A stretch of DNA of 64,000 nucleotides from Alphaproteobacteria bacterium (GCA_003331935.1 QOQE01000005.1:18918-82917), one strand, 5' to 3'; counted from the stretch's first letter, positions 17,580 through 27,533 are shown. Numbers and translations: made by a program. Notes: generated from the letters alone by a model not told the origin.

Positions 17580-18899
17580 ATGGATAGACTCTACCTAGGC
17601 ATATTAGCTTTCCCAATTCTTTTTTCCTTATTGGCTGTGAGGGTTCCGATTGGTTTAGCAATGTTAGTCGTAGGCTGCTCAGGGACAATTTTTATAGCGG
17701 GTTGGTTGCCCATTATGTCTCAAGTAAAGACAAGTGCATGGCACCTTTTTTCTAATTATTCCTTTACCGTTATTCCTCTTTTTTTACTGATGGGAAATTT
17801 TGCGTCTAAGGCAGGAATGAGTGAATCTTTATTTAGGTTTGCTGGTGCTTGCCTTGGACACAGACGAGGTGGAGTTGCTATGGCTGCCGTTGGCGCTTGT
17901 GCTGGGTTCGGAGCCATTTGCGGTTCATCTCTTGCAACGGCTGCTACTATGGGCCGTGTGGCTCTTCCAGAGCTCCGTAGAATGGGTTATTCCGGGTCGC
18001 TGAGTACTGGGGCCTTAGCTGCTGGAGGCACTTTAGGCATTTTGATACCTCCATCAGTTATTTTGATTATTTACTCAATACTAACAGAACAAAATATTGC
18101 TAAAATGTTTTTAGCAGCGTTTGTCCCTGGAATTCTTGCCGCCATCGGATACCTAATAGCAATAGCTATTTTTGTTAGGATAAAACCAGATTCTGGACCT
18201 CCCACAAGCTATGTGGGGTGGAGACAGAGACTGAGTTTATTTGGGCAAGTTTGGCAAATACTTGTTATATTTTTTCTTGTTATTGGAGGTATATATCTTG
18301 GTTGGTTTACGCCTACAGAGGGTGCTTCAATTGGTGCAGCTGGCACTGGAATTATGGCTCTATTCACAAGGGGGTTTAATTTTAATGATTTGATAGAGGT
18401 TATTAAAGACACAGCAGTAACATCCGCTATGATTTTTTTAGTATTGTTGGGGGCAGAATTCTTTAACTCTTTTATTGCGCTTACCCAAATAACTAATCAA
18501 TTGGCAACATTTGTAATTACTAATCAGCTCTCGCCATACCTAGTTGTATTTTGTATTTTAGTTTTATATGTTTTTCTCGGATGTCTTATGGATAGCTTAG
18601 CCATGATACTACTGACGATCCCAGTATTTTTTCCAATTATTATTGAATTGGATTTTGGCATGAGTATTGAAGAGGTTGCCATCTGGTTTGGTATTCTAAC
18701 TTTAATCGTTGTAGAAGTGGGCCTTATAACGCCACCAGTTGGCTTAAATGTTTTCATTATTAATAAAATGGCAAAAAATGTTCCAATTTCAGATACGTTT
18801 ATTGGGGTTTTGCCATTTTTGATAAGCGATCTTATTAGGGTTGGAATACTATTTATATTTCCAGGTATAAGTTTGTTTTTAATTAGGCTATTAGGGTAG
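17580..18899 (+). CDS. dctM: TRAP transporter large membrane subunit DctM
   Basis: This 439-residue, roughly 12-helix permease is the sodium-coupled translocating subunit of the TRAP system. It has the family's glycine-rich segments GFGAICGSSLATAATMGRVALPE and GGTLGILIPPSVILIIYS in the first half and EVGLITPPVGLNVFII near the end. It lies 12 bp after dctQ and completes the dctPQM set, which here is followed by a VOC gene and a second flavin hydroxylase gene. Confidence 0.97.
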   Translation: MDRLYLGILAFPILFSLLAVRVPIGLAMLVVGCSGTIFIAGWLPIMSQVKTSAWHLFSNYSFTVIPLFLLMGNFASKAGMSESLFRFAGACLGHRRGGVAMAAVGACAGFGAICGSSLATAATMGRVALPELRRMGYSGSLSTGALAAGGTLGILIPPSVILIIYSILTEQNIAKMFLAAFVPGILAAIGYLIAIAIFVRIKPDSGPPTSYVGWRQRLSLFGQVWQILVIFFLVIGGIYLGWFTPTEGASIGAAGTGIMALFTRGFNFNDLIEVIKDTAVTSAMIFLVLLGAEFFNSFIALTQITNQLATFVITNQLSPYLVVFCILVLYVFLGCLMDSLAMILLTIPVFFPIIIELDFGMSIEEVAIWFGILTLIVVEVGLITPPVGLNVFIINKMAKNVPISDTFIGVLPFLISDLIRVGILFIFPGISLFLIRLLG

Positions 18900-18912
18900 A
18901 TGAAGATTCATA

Positions 18913-19461
18913 ATGAAAAATGAACAGATAGTTGATGAATTAAAGGTTATTAAGTGTCAGCATGTTTCCTTGGAAGTGAGCAATGTGGACGCCTCATTAC
19001 ACTTTTATAGAGAATTTCTAGGGCTTAAACTTTCGGAGAGGCATTACGCTAACGAAAACCCTGCTATACCATTTGAGATGGCGTTTATGAGGCTTGGCAA
19101 GCAACACCACGATCTTGTCTTGACTCATGATCCAAATAGAGACTATACAGAAAAAGTATTTAATTCAGGTCCTGCCGGAATTCACCATTACGCATTTGAG
19201 TGCCCTAATAAAGAAAGCTTTGATATGCATTTAGAAAGAGCTAAAGAAATGTCTCTTGAGATTGTAAGAGGTCCAGTTCTCCATAGTGCATATCAAGCCA
19301 AAGGTGATGGTACATGGGGAGAAAATTGGAGTTTCTACGTTCTAGACCCAGACAAGCATCGTATAGAAATTTTTTGTGAAATGGCAGAAATAGACAACTT
19401 TGGTCATTACATCATGGAGAATGGTAAAAAGGTACCAAACAAAAAAGCAGAAGAAATTTAA
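18913..19461 (+). CDS. Single-domain VOC family protein (dioxygenase-like)
   Basis: The 182-residue protein is one extended VOC module. Metal ligands are suggested by CQHVSLEV (His), GIHHYAFE (His) and KHRIEIF (Glu), the H-H-E pattern of the extradiol dioxygenase/glyoxalase superfamily. It lies 13 bp after dctM and 12 bp before a flavin hydroxylase. That repeats the VOC-hydroxylase pairing seen at 12633-15962. It could be a ring-cleavage enzyme or another lyase/isomerase of the superfamily; sequence alone does not decide. Confidence 0.75.
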   Translation: MKNEQIVDELKVIKCQHVSLEVSNVDASLHFYREFLGLKLSERHYANENPAIPFEMAFMRLGKQHHDLVLTHDPNRDYTEKVFNSGPAGIHHYAFECPNKESFDMHLERAKEMSLEIVRGPVLHSAYQAKGDGTWGENWSFYVLDPDKHRIEIFCEMAEIDNFGHYIMENGKKVPNKKAEEI

Positions 19462-19473
19462 CTTAAAACACAA

Positions 19474-20940
19474 ATGAAAAAAAATTTTGATTGCATCGTT
19501 ATTGGTTACGGTCCTGTCGGCGCTTTACTCTCGATATTTTTATCAAAATTAGGTTTAAGCGTTGCCGTAATAGATAAAAATTTAGATATCTACCCATTGC
19601 CTAGAGCAATACATTTTGATGAAGAAGTAATGCGTATTTTCCAGATGGTTAATCTTAGTGAGAAAATTTCTGAGATTTCACGAATAGGTACCAAGGGAAT
19701 GCATTTTGTAGATAATGAAGACACTGTTTTAATGGAAAGAAAAGGATCGGACGCGATAGGAGAGCTGGGATGGCAAAAAAGTTGGTATTTCCACCAACCA
19801 CAGCTTGAAAAGCTTTTGAGGTATAACGCTGAGAAGGATAAAAATTTTGTAAGCTTTTTGGGCTATGAAGCACAAAAAATTTTTCAAGATAATAATTTAG
19901 TAACCGTAAAATCATATAGTAAAAAACTTAAGAAAGAGCTTATACTCCATTGCAAATACCTAGTAGGTTGTGACGGAGCGAACTCAATTACTAGCGACTG
20001 TATTGGGAAAGAAATAAAGGATTATGGATTAAAAGAAAAGTTTTTAGTCCTCGACCTAAAAGTCGATAATAGATACCAAAACATAAAGAATTTGCCAGAT
20101 TTTACCGTCCAGCACTGTGATAAAGTAAGACCAGTTACCAGGTGCTACATAAGCAAAAAAAGAAGAAGGTGGGAAGTAAAAATATTGCCTGGTGATAATG
20201 AGAAAGAGTTTTTAAAAAGCAAATCTATTTGGAAATTCTTGAGCAAATGGATAGAAAAGAAAAACGCAACGATTGAGCGAAGCCAACTCTATATATTTAG
20301 GTCAATACTTAAGAAGAAATGGTATAAAAATAGGATAATTTTAGCTGGAGATAGTGCACATCTTTCTCCTCCTTTTCTTGGACAAGGCATGTGCGCTGGT
20401 ATTCGTGACGTGGCAGTATTGGCATGGCGTTTAAAAGGGTTTGTCAACAATAAGCTTTCTTCTCATGACTTAAATAACTATCAAAGAGAGAGAATTCCGC
20501 ATGTATCAGCATTTATCAAGTTAGCTTCTGAGGTCGGCAAAATAATGTCCAACCCAGATATTCTTAAAAAATCAGAAAAATCACAAAGTATGCGATTATT
20601 TGATTTTCCTAAACCGAGATTAACGAAGGGATTTTTTTATAATTGTTCGTTATCAGGTACTCTTTTTCCTCAATTTGTCGAAAGCGATAAGAGAAGTGAT
20701 GACACCCTTGGGTATGAGTTTGTTTTTTTAGCTTTAAAAGAAGACGCGTTTAGTGATGTTGATATTGATAATAAAATATTATTAAGAAAAACTGCTAAAG
20801 GGTTTTTGAGGGACTGGATAGTGAAAAGAAAAATAGTTGGCCTTATCATACGGCCAGATAAATATATTTTTGGCAGTGCCACGAATGAAAAAAATGTAAA
20901 AGCGTTAGTAAGTCATTTTTACAATTTGTATCGGATATAA
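19474..20940 (+). CDS. Second FAD-dependent aromatic hydroxylase (MhpA-like)
   Basis: The 488-residue class A flavin monooxygenase is similar in layout to the one at 14370. It has the N-terminal CIVIGYGPVGALLSIFL, the mid motif YLVGCDGANSITSD and the FAD motif AGDSAHLSPPFLGQGMCAGIRD. Segments such as LPRAIHFDEEVMRIFQ match the family. It closes the catabolic operon. The two paralogues differ enough in sequence that they probably act on different substrates or successive steps, which is an inference. Confidence 0.86.
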   Translation: MKKNFDCIVIGYGPVGALLSIFLSKLGLSVAVIDKNLDIYPLPRAIHFDEEVMRIFQMVNLSEKISEISRIGTKGMHFVDNEDTVLMERKGSDAIGELGWQKSWYFHQPQLEKLLRYNAEKDKNFVSFLGYEAQKIFQDNNLVTVKSYSKKLKKELILHCKYLVGCDGANSITSDCIGKEIKDYGLKEKFLVLDLKVDNRYQNIKNLPDFTVQHCDKVRPVTRCYISKKRRRWEVKILPGDNEKEFLKSKSIWKFLSKWIEKKNATIERSQLYIFRSILKKKWYKNRIILAGDSAHLSPPFLGQGMCAGIRDVAVLAWRLKGFVNNKLSSHDLNNYQRERIPHVSAFIKLASEVGKIMSNPDILKKSEKSQSMRLFDFPKPRLTKGFFYNCSLSGTLFPQFVESDKRSDDTLGYEFVFLALKEDAFSDVDIDNKILLRKTAKGFLRDWIVKRKIVGLIIRPDKYIFGSATNEKNVKALVSHFYNLYRI

Positions 20941-20975
20941 GTCCAATAATAAAAATTATACGCAAATTATTGATT

Positions 20976-21392
20976 TTATTGATATTTTATAACATTATTA
21001 TCTTCTAAAATCCAAGCTTTTATTCCCTTTGTGTTATAGATTGCAGGAAAATCATTTGTTTTCTCCAACGTTTCTGCAATTGCAGTGGTTCTTCTTCCAG
21101 ATCTACAAAAGAGTATTATTCCCTTTTCAGAATTTGAAATCTTCTTAATTTTGGTTATAAAACTTTCAAGGTCATATTTTCCATTTATATCGAAGAACGT
21201 ATGCAGGTAGCTGTTTTCGATAACCCCGGTAGAAATCCATTCATCTCTACGTCGAACGTCTATAAGTGGTATGCCTAACGACATCAGTCTCTTTATTTCA
21301 CTATTTCCTATGTTCTTTATCTCTGCGTAACCGAAGTTTGCAAACAAGAATAAAGATAAAAAAAGAAGAGAAGTAATACGTTTAGTTTTCAT
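20976..21392 (-). CDS. Periplasmic single-domain rhodanese-like protein
   Basis: The 138-residue protein has a hydrophobic signal peptide (cleavage likely after GYA, residues 21-23) followed by one rhodanese domain. The active-site loop is FCRSGRRT, with the sulfur-carrying Cys96. The first half carries IDVRRRDEW, typical of the family. It probably moves sulfane sulfur or acts in a redox role in the periplasm; partner and donor are unknown. It converges with the catabolic operon and diverges from yejA. Confidence 0.88.
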   Translation of the reverse strand: MKTKRITSLLFLSLFLFANFGYAEIKNIGNSEIKRLMSLGIPLIDVRRRDEWISTGVIENSYLHTFFDINGKYDLESFITKIKKISNSEKGIILFCRSGRRTTAIAETLEKTNDFPAIYNTKGIKAWILEDNNVIKYQ

Positions 21393-21485
21393 TTCGGTAC
21401 GAATAGTTGGAATCCAAATATAATACTACTATATTCGAGCGTAGCGGATCTGATTACGACTTAATCATAAGTAGGGAAAATTTCA

Positions 21486-23330
21486 ATGGATAAAATCAAA
21501 TCTTTCGTTACGGTATTATTTTTTTGCCTATCAACAAATTACTGTCTGGCTCAAAGCGATATTATTTCTCACGGTATTTCAACTTTTGGAGATTTAAAGT
21601 ATGAGAAAGACTTTAAACATTTGTCATACGTGAACCCAGATGCGCCAAAAGGAGGAGAAATTTCTTTTTGGGCGTTTGGTTCATTCGACTCAATGCATCC
21701 ATACACAAGAAAGGGTAGAGCAGGAGCGTACTCTTCAATATTTTTTGAAAGCCTACTGGAAGGTACTGCAGACGAAATAGACTCAGCTTACGGTTTAATT
21801 GCAAAGGAGATTGAATATCCGGAGGATCGTTCATGGGTTATTTTCACACTTAGAAATAACGTGACTTTTTCTGATGGATCTCCTTTAACTGCACAGGATG
21901 TACTCTTCTCCTATTATTTACTTAAACAAAAAGGACTTCCATCTTTCAGAGCTGTTTTGGAAAAAGATGTGAAAAATGCAGAGTTAATTTCTGACTTAAA
22001 AATAAAATTTACATTTAATGATGATGTACCTAAAAGAGATTTAATTAATACGGTTGGTGGGTTACCAATTTTTTCGGAAAAATACTTTACAGATAATAAA
22101 GTGGATTTTGAGGCATCAACACTTACTCCTGCTTTAGGTTCAGGGCCTTACATCTTGGATAAAGTAGATGTTGGGAAACAAATTATATATAAAAAGAACG
22201 CAACTTATTGGGGTAATGATCTTCCAATTAATAAGGGTCGATACAACTTCAATAAATTCAGAATCGAGTATTTTGCAGACTATAATTCTGCATTCGAAGG
22301 TTTTAAAGCTGGTACATATACTTTCAGGAATGAAGCATCTTCAAAAATATGGGCTACTGGTTATGATTTCCCTGCATTAGAAAAGAATTGGGTTAAGAAA
22401 ACGACTCTTCCAGACGGAAATTTATCCTCCGGGCAATCATTTGTTATTAATTTGAGGCGAGAAAAATTTCAAAATATTAAGGTTAGAAAAGCCATCGGGT
22501 TAATGTTCAACTTTGAATGGTCTAATAGCACTCTTTTTTATGGTCTTTATGAACGCATAAATTCATTTTGGGACAATAGTGACCTCAAGGCCTCAGGGTT
22601 GCCAACAAATCAAGAACTGCAAATTCTTAGCAAATATAAGTCTATCTTAGACGCGAATAACTTTAGCGAAGAAGTTTTTACATTTCCTAAATCATCATTA
22701 AAACAGCTTGATCGAAAAAACTTGAGGCAGGCATCAAAATTATTGGACGATGCAGGTTGGGAGGTTAGTGACGACGGTTTGCGAAGAAACGCTGAAGGTA
22801 AAACCCTCGATATTGAGATATTGAACGATAGTCAGGCATTCGACCGTATAATTAACCCTTATATAGAAAATTTAAAAAAGCTAGGTATCAATGCCGTCAA
22901 TACTAAAATCGATAATGCACAGATGACAGATCGGCGTAGGAAATTCGATTTTGATATACTGGTTGGTTTCTTAAGTACCCAATTAACTCCAGGTTCTGAG
23001 CTAGAACAGTATTTTGGATCTGAATCAGCTGATTTTTCCATATTTAATTTAACCGGTATCAAAGACCAGGGTGTCGACGCAATTATTAAAGAAGTTAGAG
23101 CGGCAGAGTCCAGGGAACAATTGGGGTTTGCAATCAGGGCATTAGACAGGATCTTAAGAAATAAAGTTATTTGGGTGCCCCAGTGGTTTAAGAATAAACA
23201 TACTATTGCCTATTACGACATGTATGAGCATCCTAAAGCGTTGCCACAATATGATATTGGTGTGCTAGATACATGGTGGATAAATTCTGACAAATATAGT
23301 GATTTAAAGGAAAAAGGTGCTCTAAAATAA
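21486..23330 (+). CDS. yejA: Peptide ABC transporter substrate-binding protein YejA
   Basis: The 614-residue family 5 periplasmic binding protein has a signal peptide (cleavage near CLA-QSD, residues 20-22). The mature N-terminus HGISTFGDLKY and the segment YVNPDAPKGGEISFWAFGSFDS are characteristic of YejA-like proteins. In enterobacteria YejABEF imports peptides, including microcin C. It heads a four-gene operon with matching permeases and ATPase. Confidence 0.92.
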   Translation: MDKIKSFVTVLFFCLSTNYCLAQSDIISHGISTFGDLKYEKDFKHLSYVNPDAPKGGEISFWAFGSFDSMHPYTRKGRAGAYSSIFFESLLEGTADEIDSAYGLIAKEIEYPEDRSWVIFTLRNNVTFSDGSPLTAQDVLFSYYLLKQKGLPSFRAVLEKDVKNAELISDLKIKFTFNDDVPKRDLINTVGGLPIFSEKYFTDNKVDFEASTLTPALGSGPYILDKVDVGKQIIYKKNATYWGNDLPINKGRYNFNKFRIEYFADYNSAFEGFKAGTYTFRNEASSKIWATGYDFPALEKNWVKKTTLPDGNLSSGQSFVINLRREKFQNIKVRKAIGLMFNFEWSNSTLFYGLYERINSFWDNSDLKASGLPTNQELQILSKYKSILDANNFSEEVFTFPKSSLKQLDRKNLRQASKLLDDAGWEVSDDGLRRNAEGKTLDIEILNDSQAFDRIINPYIENLKKLGINAVNTKIDNAQMTDRRRKFDFDILVGFLSTQLTPGSELEQYFGSESADFSIFNLTGIKDQGVDAIIKEVRAAESREQLGFAIRALDRILRNKVIWVPQWFKNKHTIAYYDMYEHPKALPQYDIGVLDTWWINSDKYSDLKEKGALK

Positions 23331-23339
23331 CCATAAAAA

Positions 23340-24419
23340 ATGCTTAGTTATATTTTTAGAAGACTAATCCTTATAGTCCCTACGCTCATAGGGATAATGT
23401 GTATCAATTTTCTTTTGGTACAGTTTGTTCCGGGTGGTCCTGTCGAACAAATAATAAGTGATTTAGAAAAAAATAGCTCTTTTCTTGATAGTATTGGTGG
23501 GGGTGCTCAAGAAATAAAAACGAGTGATGGGACTGGGCCATACAAAGGATCGGTTGGGTTACCAAAAGACTTTATTGATGAACTGGAAGCACAATTTGGT
23601 TTTGATAAGCCGCTTTGGGAACGCTTCTTCTCAATGATGTTCGATTATATTACGCTTGACTTCGGAGATAGCTACTTCCGCTCAATTTCGGTTATAGAAC
23701 TTGTAATAGAAAAGATGCCCGTTTCTATATCATTAGGTTTATGGACAACTCTCTTGGCGTACATGATATCTATTCCCTTAGGAATAAGAAAAGCTTTACT
23801 GGATGGTTCAAGTTTTGACAACTGGACATCTACGCTTATTATAATTGGATACTCTATTCCCGGATTTTTATTTGCAATTTTTCTTTTGGTTCTTTTTGCC
23901 GGTGGCTCCTATTTACAATTATTTCCTATTAGAGGATTAGTGTCATCAAATTTTGAAAATATGTCTTTTTTTGAGCAGATAAAAGACTATTTTTGGCATA
24001 TTGCTCTGCCAGTATTGGCATCCACAGTTTCAGCTTTTGCTACGTTGACGCTACTAACGAAAAACTCTTTTTTAGACGAAATAAAGAAACAGTACGTAAC
24101 GACCGCAAGATCCAAAGGCTTAAGTGATCGAAAAGTATTGTATGGCCATGTTTTTAGAAACGCGATGTTAATTATAATTGCTGGGTTTCCTGGGCTTTTC
24201 ATTTCCGTTTTTTTTGGATCATCTCTAATAATAGAAACTATTTTCTCTTTAGATGGGCTGGGTCGTTTGGGTTTTGAAGCCGCAGTATCAAGAGACTATC
24301 CGGTAGTATTCGGTACTCTTTACATTTTTGGTCTATTAGGATTGGTGGTAGGACTTCTGTCAGACTTAATGTACGTCTGGATTGACCCAAGAATTGATTT
24401 TGAAAAGAGACAATCTTGA
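23340..24419 (+). CDS. yejB: Peptide ABC transporter permease YejB
   Basis: The 359-residue inner-membrane permease starts with the typical YIFRRLILIVPTLIGIMCINF helix and the VQFVPGGPVEQ stretch. It carries the EAA-type cytoplasmic loop around TTARSKGLSDRKVLYGHVFRNA, which docks the ATPase. A large extracytoplasmic insertion after the first helix is typical of YejB. It follows yejA by 9 bp and overlaps yejE by 4 nt. Confidence 0.94.
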   Translation: MLSYIFRRLILIVPTLIGIMCINFLLVQFVPGGPVEQIISDLEKNSSFLDSIGGGAQEIKTSDGTGPYKGSVGLPKDFIDELEAQFGFDKPLWERFFSMMFDYITLDFGDSYFRSISVIELVIEKMPVSISLGLWTTLLAYMISIPLGIRKALLDGSSFDNWTSTLIIIGYSIPGFLFAIFLLVLFAGGSYLQLFPIRGLVSSNFENMSFFEQIKDYFWHIALPVLASTVSAFATLTLLTKNSFLDEIKKQYVTTARSKGLSDRKVLYGHVFRNAMLIIIAGFPGLFISVFFGSSLIIETIFSLDGLGRLGFEAAVSRDYPVVFGTLYIFGLLGLVVGLLSDLMYVWIDPRIDFEKRQS

Positions 24420-25504
24420 GCAAACAACTTAATTGGAAACGATGGGAAAACTTTAGAAAAAATAGGCGTGCCTTTTTTTCAGCCATCATTTTTGGATTAC
24501 TTTTTTTTCTATCTTTATTTGCAGATTTCTTGGCAAATGACAAACCGTTATATATTAAGTCTCAAGACAAGGCATACTTCCCTATATTTAACTTTTATTC
24601 TGAAGTTGAGTTTGGTGGTGACTTGAAAACAGAGGCAATATACGCTGATATAGAAATACAATGTCTAATTTTGACTGGAGGCAATGATGAATGTTGGAAC
24701 TCACCTGAAACAACTATATCTGAGGGTTATAAAAACAGTACAAATAATGGACTAATAATATGGCCTCTTATCCGCTTCAATCATAATACAATTGCAGACT
24801 TAAATGAACCGGCCCCATCTCCACCGGACAGTAAGCATTGGCTTGGTACTGATGATACAGCAAGAGATGTCTTAGCAAGAATAATCTATGGATTTCGTAT
24901 CTCCGTGATTTTTGGATTAACCGTTACTTTTTTTGCTAGTGTGATTGGTATCTTTGCAGGTGCCATTCAAGGTTATTTTGGTGGGAAAATTGATTTATTC
25001 ACGCAGCGTTTCATAGAAATATGGAATTCTGTGCCATCCCTTTATGTAATAATTATTTTGTCAGCCTTTTTGAGAATAGATTTTTTAATGCTAATGCTAT
25101 TAATAACTTTATTCAGTTGGACAGCGTTGGTAGGTGTTGTGCGAGCTGAATTCTTAAGAGCTAGAAACTTTGAGTATGTGATGGCAGCGAAGGCTCTTGG
25201 TGTTTCAACGGGGTCAATTATTTTTAAACATTTATTGCCCAATGCGATGGTTGCAACGCTCACCTTAGTGCCATTTATACTTACAGGGTCTATAGGGTCT
25301 TTAGCAGCACTTGACTTTCTAGGATTTGGGTTGCCCGCTTCGTACCCATCGCTTGGTGAACTCACGATGCAAGCAAAGCAAAACCTTCAAGCCCCCTGGT
25401 TGGGCTTAAGTGCGTTCTTTGTATTTTCTATAATGCTTGCGCTTTTGGTTTTTATTTTTGAAGGCATAAGAGATGCTTTTGATCCGAGAAAGACATTTGT
25501 ATGA
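24416..25504 (+). CDS. yejE: Peptide ABC transporter permease YejE
   Basis: The 362-residue permease of the DppC type has an N-terminal helix (residues 21-40), a long periplasmic segment, then the TM domain. KHWLGTDDTARDVLARIIYGFRIS and the EAA-type loop VMAAKALGVSTGSIIFKHLLPNA identify it. The start is TTG at 24416, overlapping the yejB stop; the end overlaps yejF by 4 nt (ATGA), so the set is translated as a unit. Confidence 0.93.
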   Translation: MSKQLNWKRWENFRKNRRAFFSAIIFGLLFFLSLFADFLANDKPLYIKSQDKAYFPIFNFYSEVEFGGDLKTEAIYADIEIQCLILTGGNDECWNSPETTISEGYKNSTNNGLIIWPLIRFNHNTIADLNEPAPSPPDSKHWLGTDDTARDVLARIIYGFRISVIFGLTVTFFASVIGIFAGAIQGYFGGKIDLFTQRFIEIWNSVPSLYVIIILSAFLRIDFLMLMLLITLFSWTALVGVVRAEFLRARNFEYVMAAKALGVSTGSIIFKHLLPNAMVATLTLVPFILTGSIGSLAALDFLGFGLPASYPSLGELTMQAKQNLQAPWLGLSAFFVFSIMLALLVFIFEGIRDAFDPRKTFV

Positions 25505-27087
25505 GCACAAATTTATTAAGCTTAGACAACTTATGTATTTATTTAAATGGTCTGAATGGTGGATCTAAAAAGTTAGTTTCTAATGTAAATTTTAATATTT
25601 CGAGAGGAGAATTCGTTGCATTAATAGGAGAGTCTGGGTCAGGAAAGTCGTTATCTGCACTTTCTACAGTTGGGTTATTGCCCTCGGCTATAAAAGCCTC
25701 AGGTAAAGGAAAGTGGCTAGATCTAACCTATGATTTAGCCGATCATAACTCTTTAAAAATGTTTCGTGGAAAGGAAATAGGTTTTATATTTCAAGAACCC
25801 TTAGTATCTCTTAATCCTCTTCACACTATAGGTAAACAAATTGGAGAGTGTATAACCACACATACAAGCATATCAAATGTTGATCTTAAAGATAAAGTTA
25901 TCGCTTTATTGAAAGATGTAAAACTTGATGATCCAGAGAGGCGTTTTAATCATTATCCACACCAATTATCAGGTGGCCAACGTCAAAGAGTAATGATTGC
26001 CATGGCGCTTTCAAACAATCCAAAGCTTCTAATAGCAGATGAGCCTACTACCGCCTTAGATGTAACCATTCAAAAAGAGATCCTTGATTTGTTACACTCC
26101 TTAAGAGCTTCTTACGATCTTTCAATATTGTTCATAACGCATAACTTAAAGATTGTTAAAAATTTGGCCGATCGCTTATATATTATGAAAGATGGAAAGA
26201 TAATTGAAAGTGGTAAAACCAAAGTTATTTTTAAAAGGCCAACTCATATATATACCAAAGACTTAATCGAGCCAAAAATTAAAATCACAAAATCAAAGTT
26301 TAATGCTTCAAAGGTTCTATTATCAGCCGAAAACTTATCAGTTAAGTATAAAGGCCCTAGAAGCTTATTTAGATCTTCGTCTAAAGACTTTTATGCATTA
26401 GATAAAGTTTCCTTGAGTATTAAATTTGGTGAGACACTTGGAGTTGTAGGTGAAAGTGGTAGTGGTAAAACCAGCTTAGCTCTATCCATACTTAAGTTGA
26501 TAGATTATCAAGGAGACATAAATTTATATCTTCCTGAAGTTGTGTGCAGAAAAAAGGATAAGCTAAAAAACTATAGACGTAATGTACAGATTGTTTTCCA
26601 AGACCCTTTTTCATCTCTTTCACCGAGGCTTTCAATTCGTGATATTATCGGTGAAGGTATAATTTCTCATCGTATATTTTCTAAAGAACAGGTGGAAGAG
26701 AAAATAGGATTAGCTCTTAGAAGAGTAGACCTTGACAAAGCTACTCTCGAAAGGTATCCCCACGAGTTTTCTGGTGGGCAACGCCAGCGCATCGCAATTG
26801 CAAGAGCGATAATTATGGAACCAAAGCTCCTAATTTTAGATGAACCAACATCATCCTTGGACGCAGCTGTTCAAAAACAGATAATTAAGTTGTTAATTGA
26901 TTTACAAAAAGATCTTAATTTATCTTACTTATTTATAAGTCACGATTTAGAATTAGTATCAACTATTTCCCATAGAATGGTAGTAATGAAAGATGGTAAG
27001 ATTGTTGACGAGGGAACTTCCACAAAACTATTAAGACTTTCAAAAAATAAGTACACGAAAAGGTTAGTAGAAAGTTCAATTTTTTAA
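25501..27087 (+). CDS. yejF: Peptide ABC transporter ATP-binding protein YejF (fused double ATPase)
   Basis: The 528-residue protein contains two complete ATPase domains in tandem, as expected for YejF. Domain 1 has Walker A GESGSGKS, signature LSGGQRQRVMIA and Walker B LLIADEPT. Domain 2 has GESGSGKT, FSGGQRQRIAIA and LLILDEPT. It energises YejB/YejE. The next gene, a HIT hydrolase, begins 14 bp downstream and may be cotranscribed. Confidence 0.95.
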   Translation: MSTNLLSLDNLCIYLNGLNGGSKKLVSNVNFNISRGEFVALIGESGSGKSLSALSTVGLLPSAIKASGKGKWLDLTYDLADHNSLKMFRGKEIGFIFQEPLVSLNPLHTIGKQIGECITTHTSISNVDLKDKVIALLKDVKLDDPERRFNHYPHQLSGGQRQRVMIAMALSNNPKLLIADEPTTALDVTIQKEILDLLHSLRASYDLSILFITHNLKIVKNLADRLYIMKDGKIIESGKTKVIFKRPTHIYTKDLIEPKIKITKSKFNASKVLLSAENLSVKYKGPRSLFRSSSKDFYALDKVSLSIKFGETLGVVGESGSGKTSLALSILKLIDYQGDINLYLPEVVCRKKDKLKNYRRNVQIVFQDPFSSLSPRLSIRDIIGEGIISHRIFSKEQVEEKIGLALRRVDLDKATLERYPHEFSGGQRQRIAIARAIIMEPKLLILDEPTSSLDAAVQKQIIKLLIDLQKDLNLSYLFISHDLELVSTISHRMVVMKDGKIVDEGTSTKLLRLSKNKYTKRLVESSIF

Positions 27088-27101
27088 AAAAGGATCTTGA
27101 G

Positions 27102-27527
27102 ATGAGCTACGATGAACAAAATATTTTTGCAAAAATTATCAGAGGCGAATTGCCTGCAGAAAAAATTTATGAGGACCAAATGGTCTTAGCCTTTATGGAT
27201 ATAATGCCTAGATCACCAGGCCATTTTCTTGTTATACCAAAGGCGAGTGCAAGAAACATCTTGGATATTGATAATGAAAATCTGTGTGCTGTGATTAAAG
27301 TAGTAAAAAAACTTGCAGTCGCATCCAAGAAAGCAATGAATGCAACAGGTATAACAATCCAACAATTTAGTGAAGCTGATGGGGGACAAGAGGTATTTCA
27401 CCTGCATTTCCATATAATTCCTAGATATGAAGGAAAACCAATGGACAGACCTGGTCAAATGGTAAAAGATATGTCGATTTTATCGTTGCAGGCTAACAAA
27501 ATAAAGGCCGAGTTAGGATCTGGTTAG
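27102..27527 (+). CDS. hinT: HIT family nucleotide hydrolase (HinT-like)
   Basis: The 141-residue protein of the histidine triad family contains FAKIIRGELPAEKIYED at the N-terminus and the triad HLHFHIIPRYEG. HinT enzymes hydrolyse adenosine phosphoramidates and aminoacyl-adenylates. Its position directly after yejABEF may be meaningful: HinT-type proteins can process nucleotide-peptide adducts, the kind of cargo (microcin C) YejABEF is known to import. That functional link is an inference. Confidence 0.9.
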   Translation: MSYDEQNIFAKIIRGELPAEKIYEDQMVLAFMDIMPRSPGHFLVIPKASARNILDIDNENLCAVIKVVKKLAVASKKAMNATGITIQQFSEADGGQEVFHLHFHIIPRYEGKPMDRPGQMVKDMSILSLQANKIKAELGSG

Positions 27528-27533
27528 ATAGTC

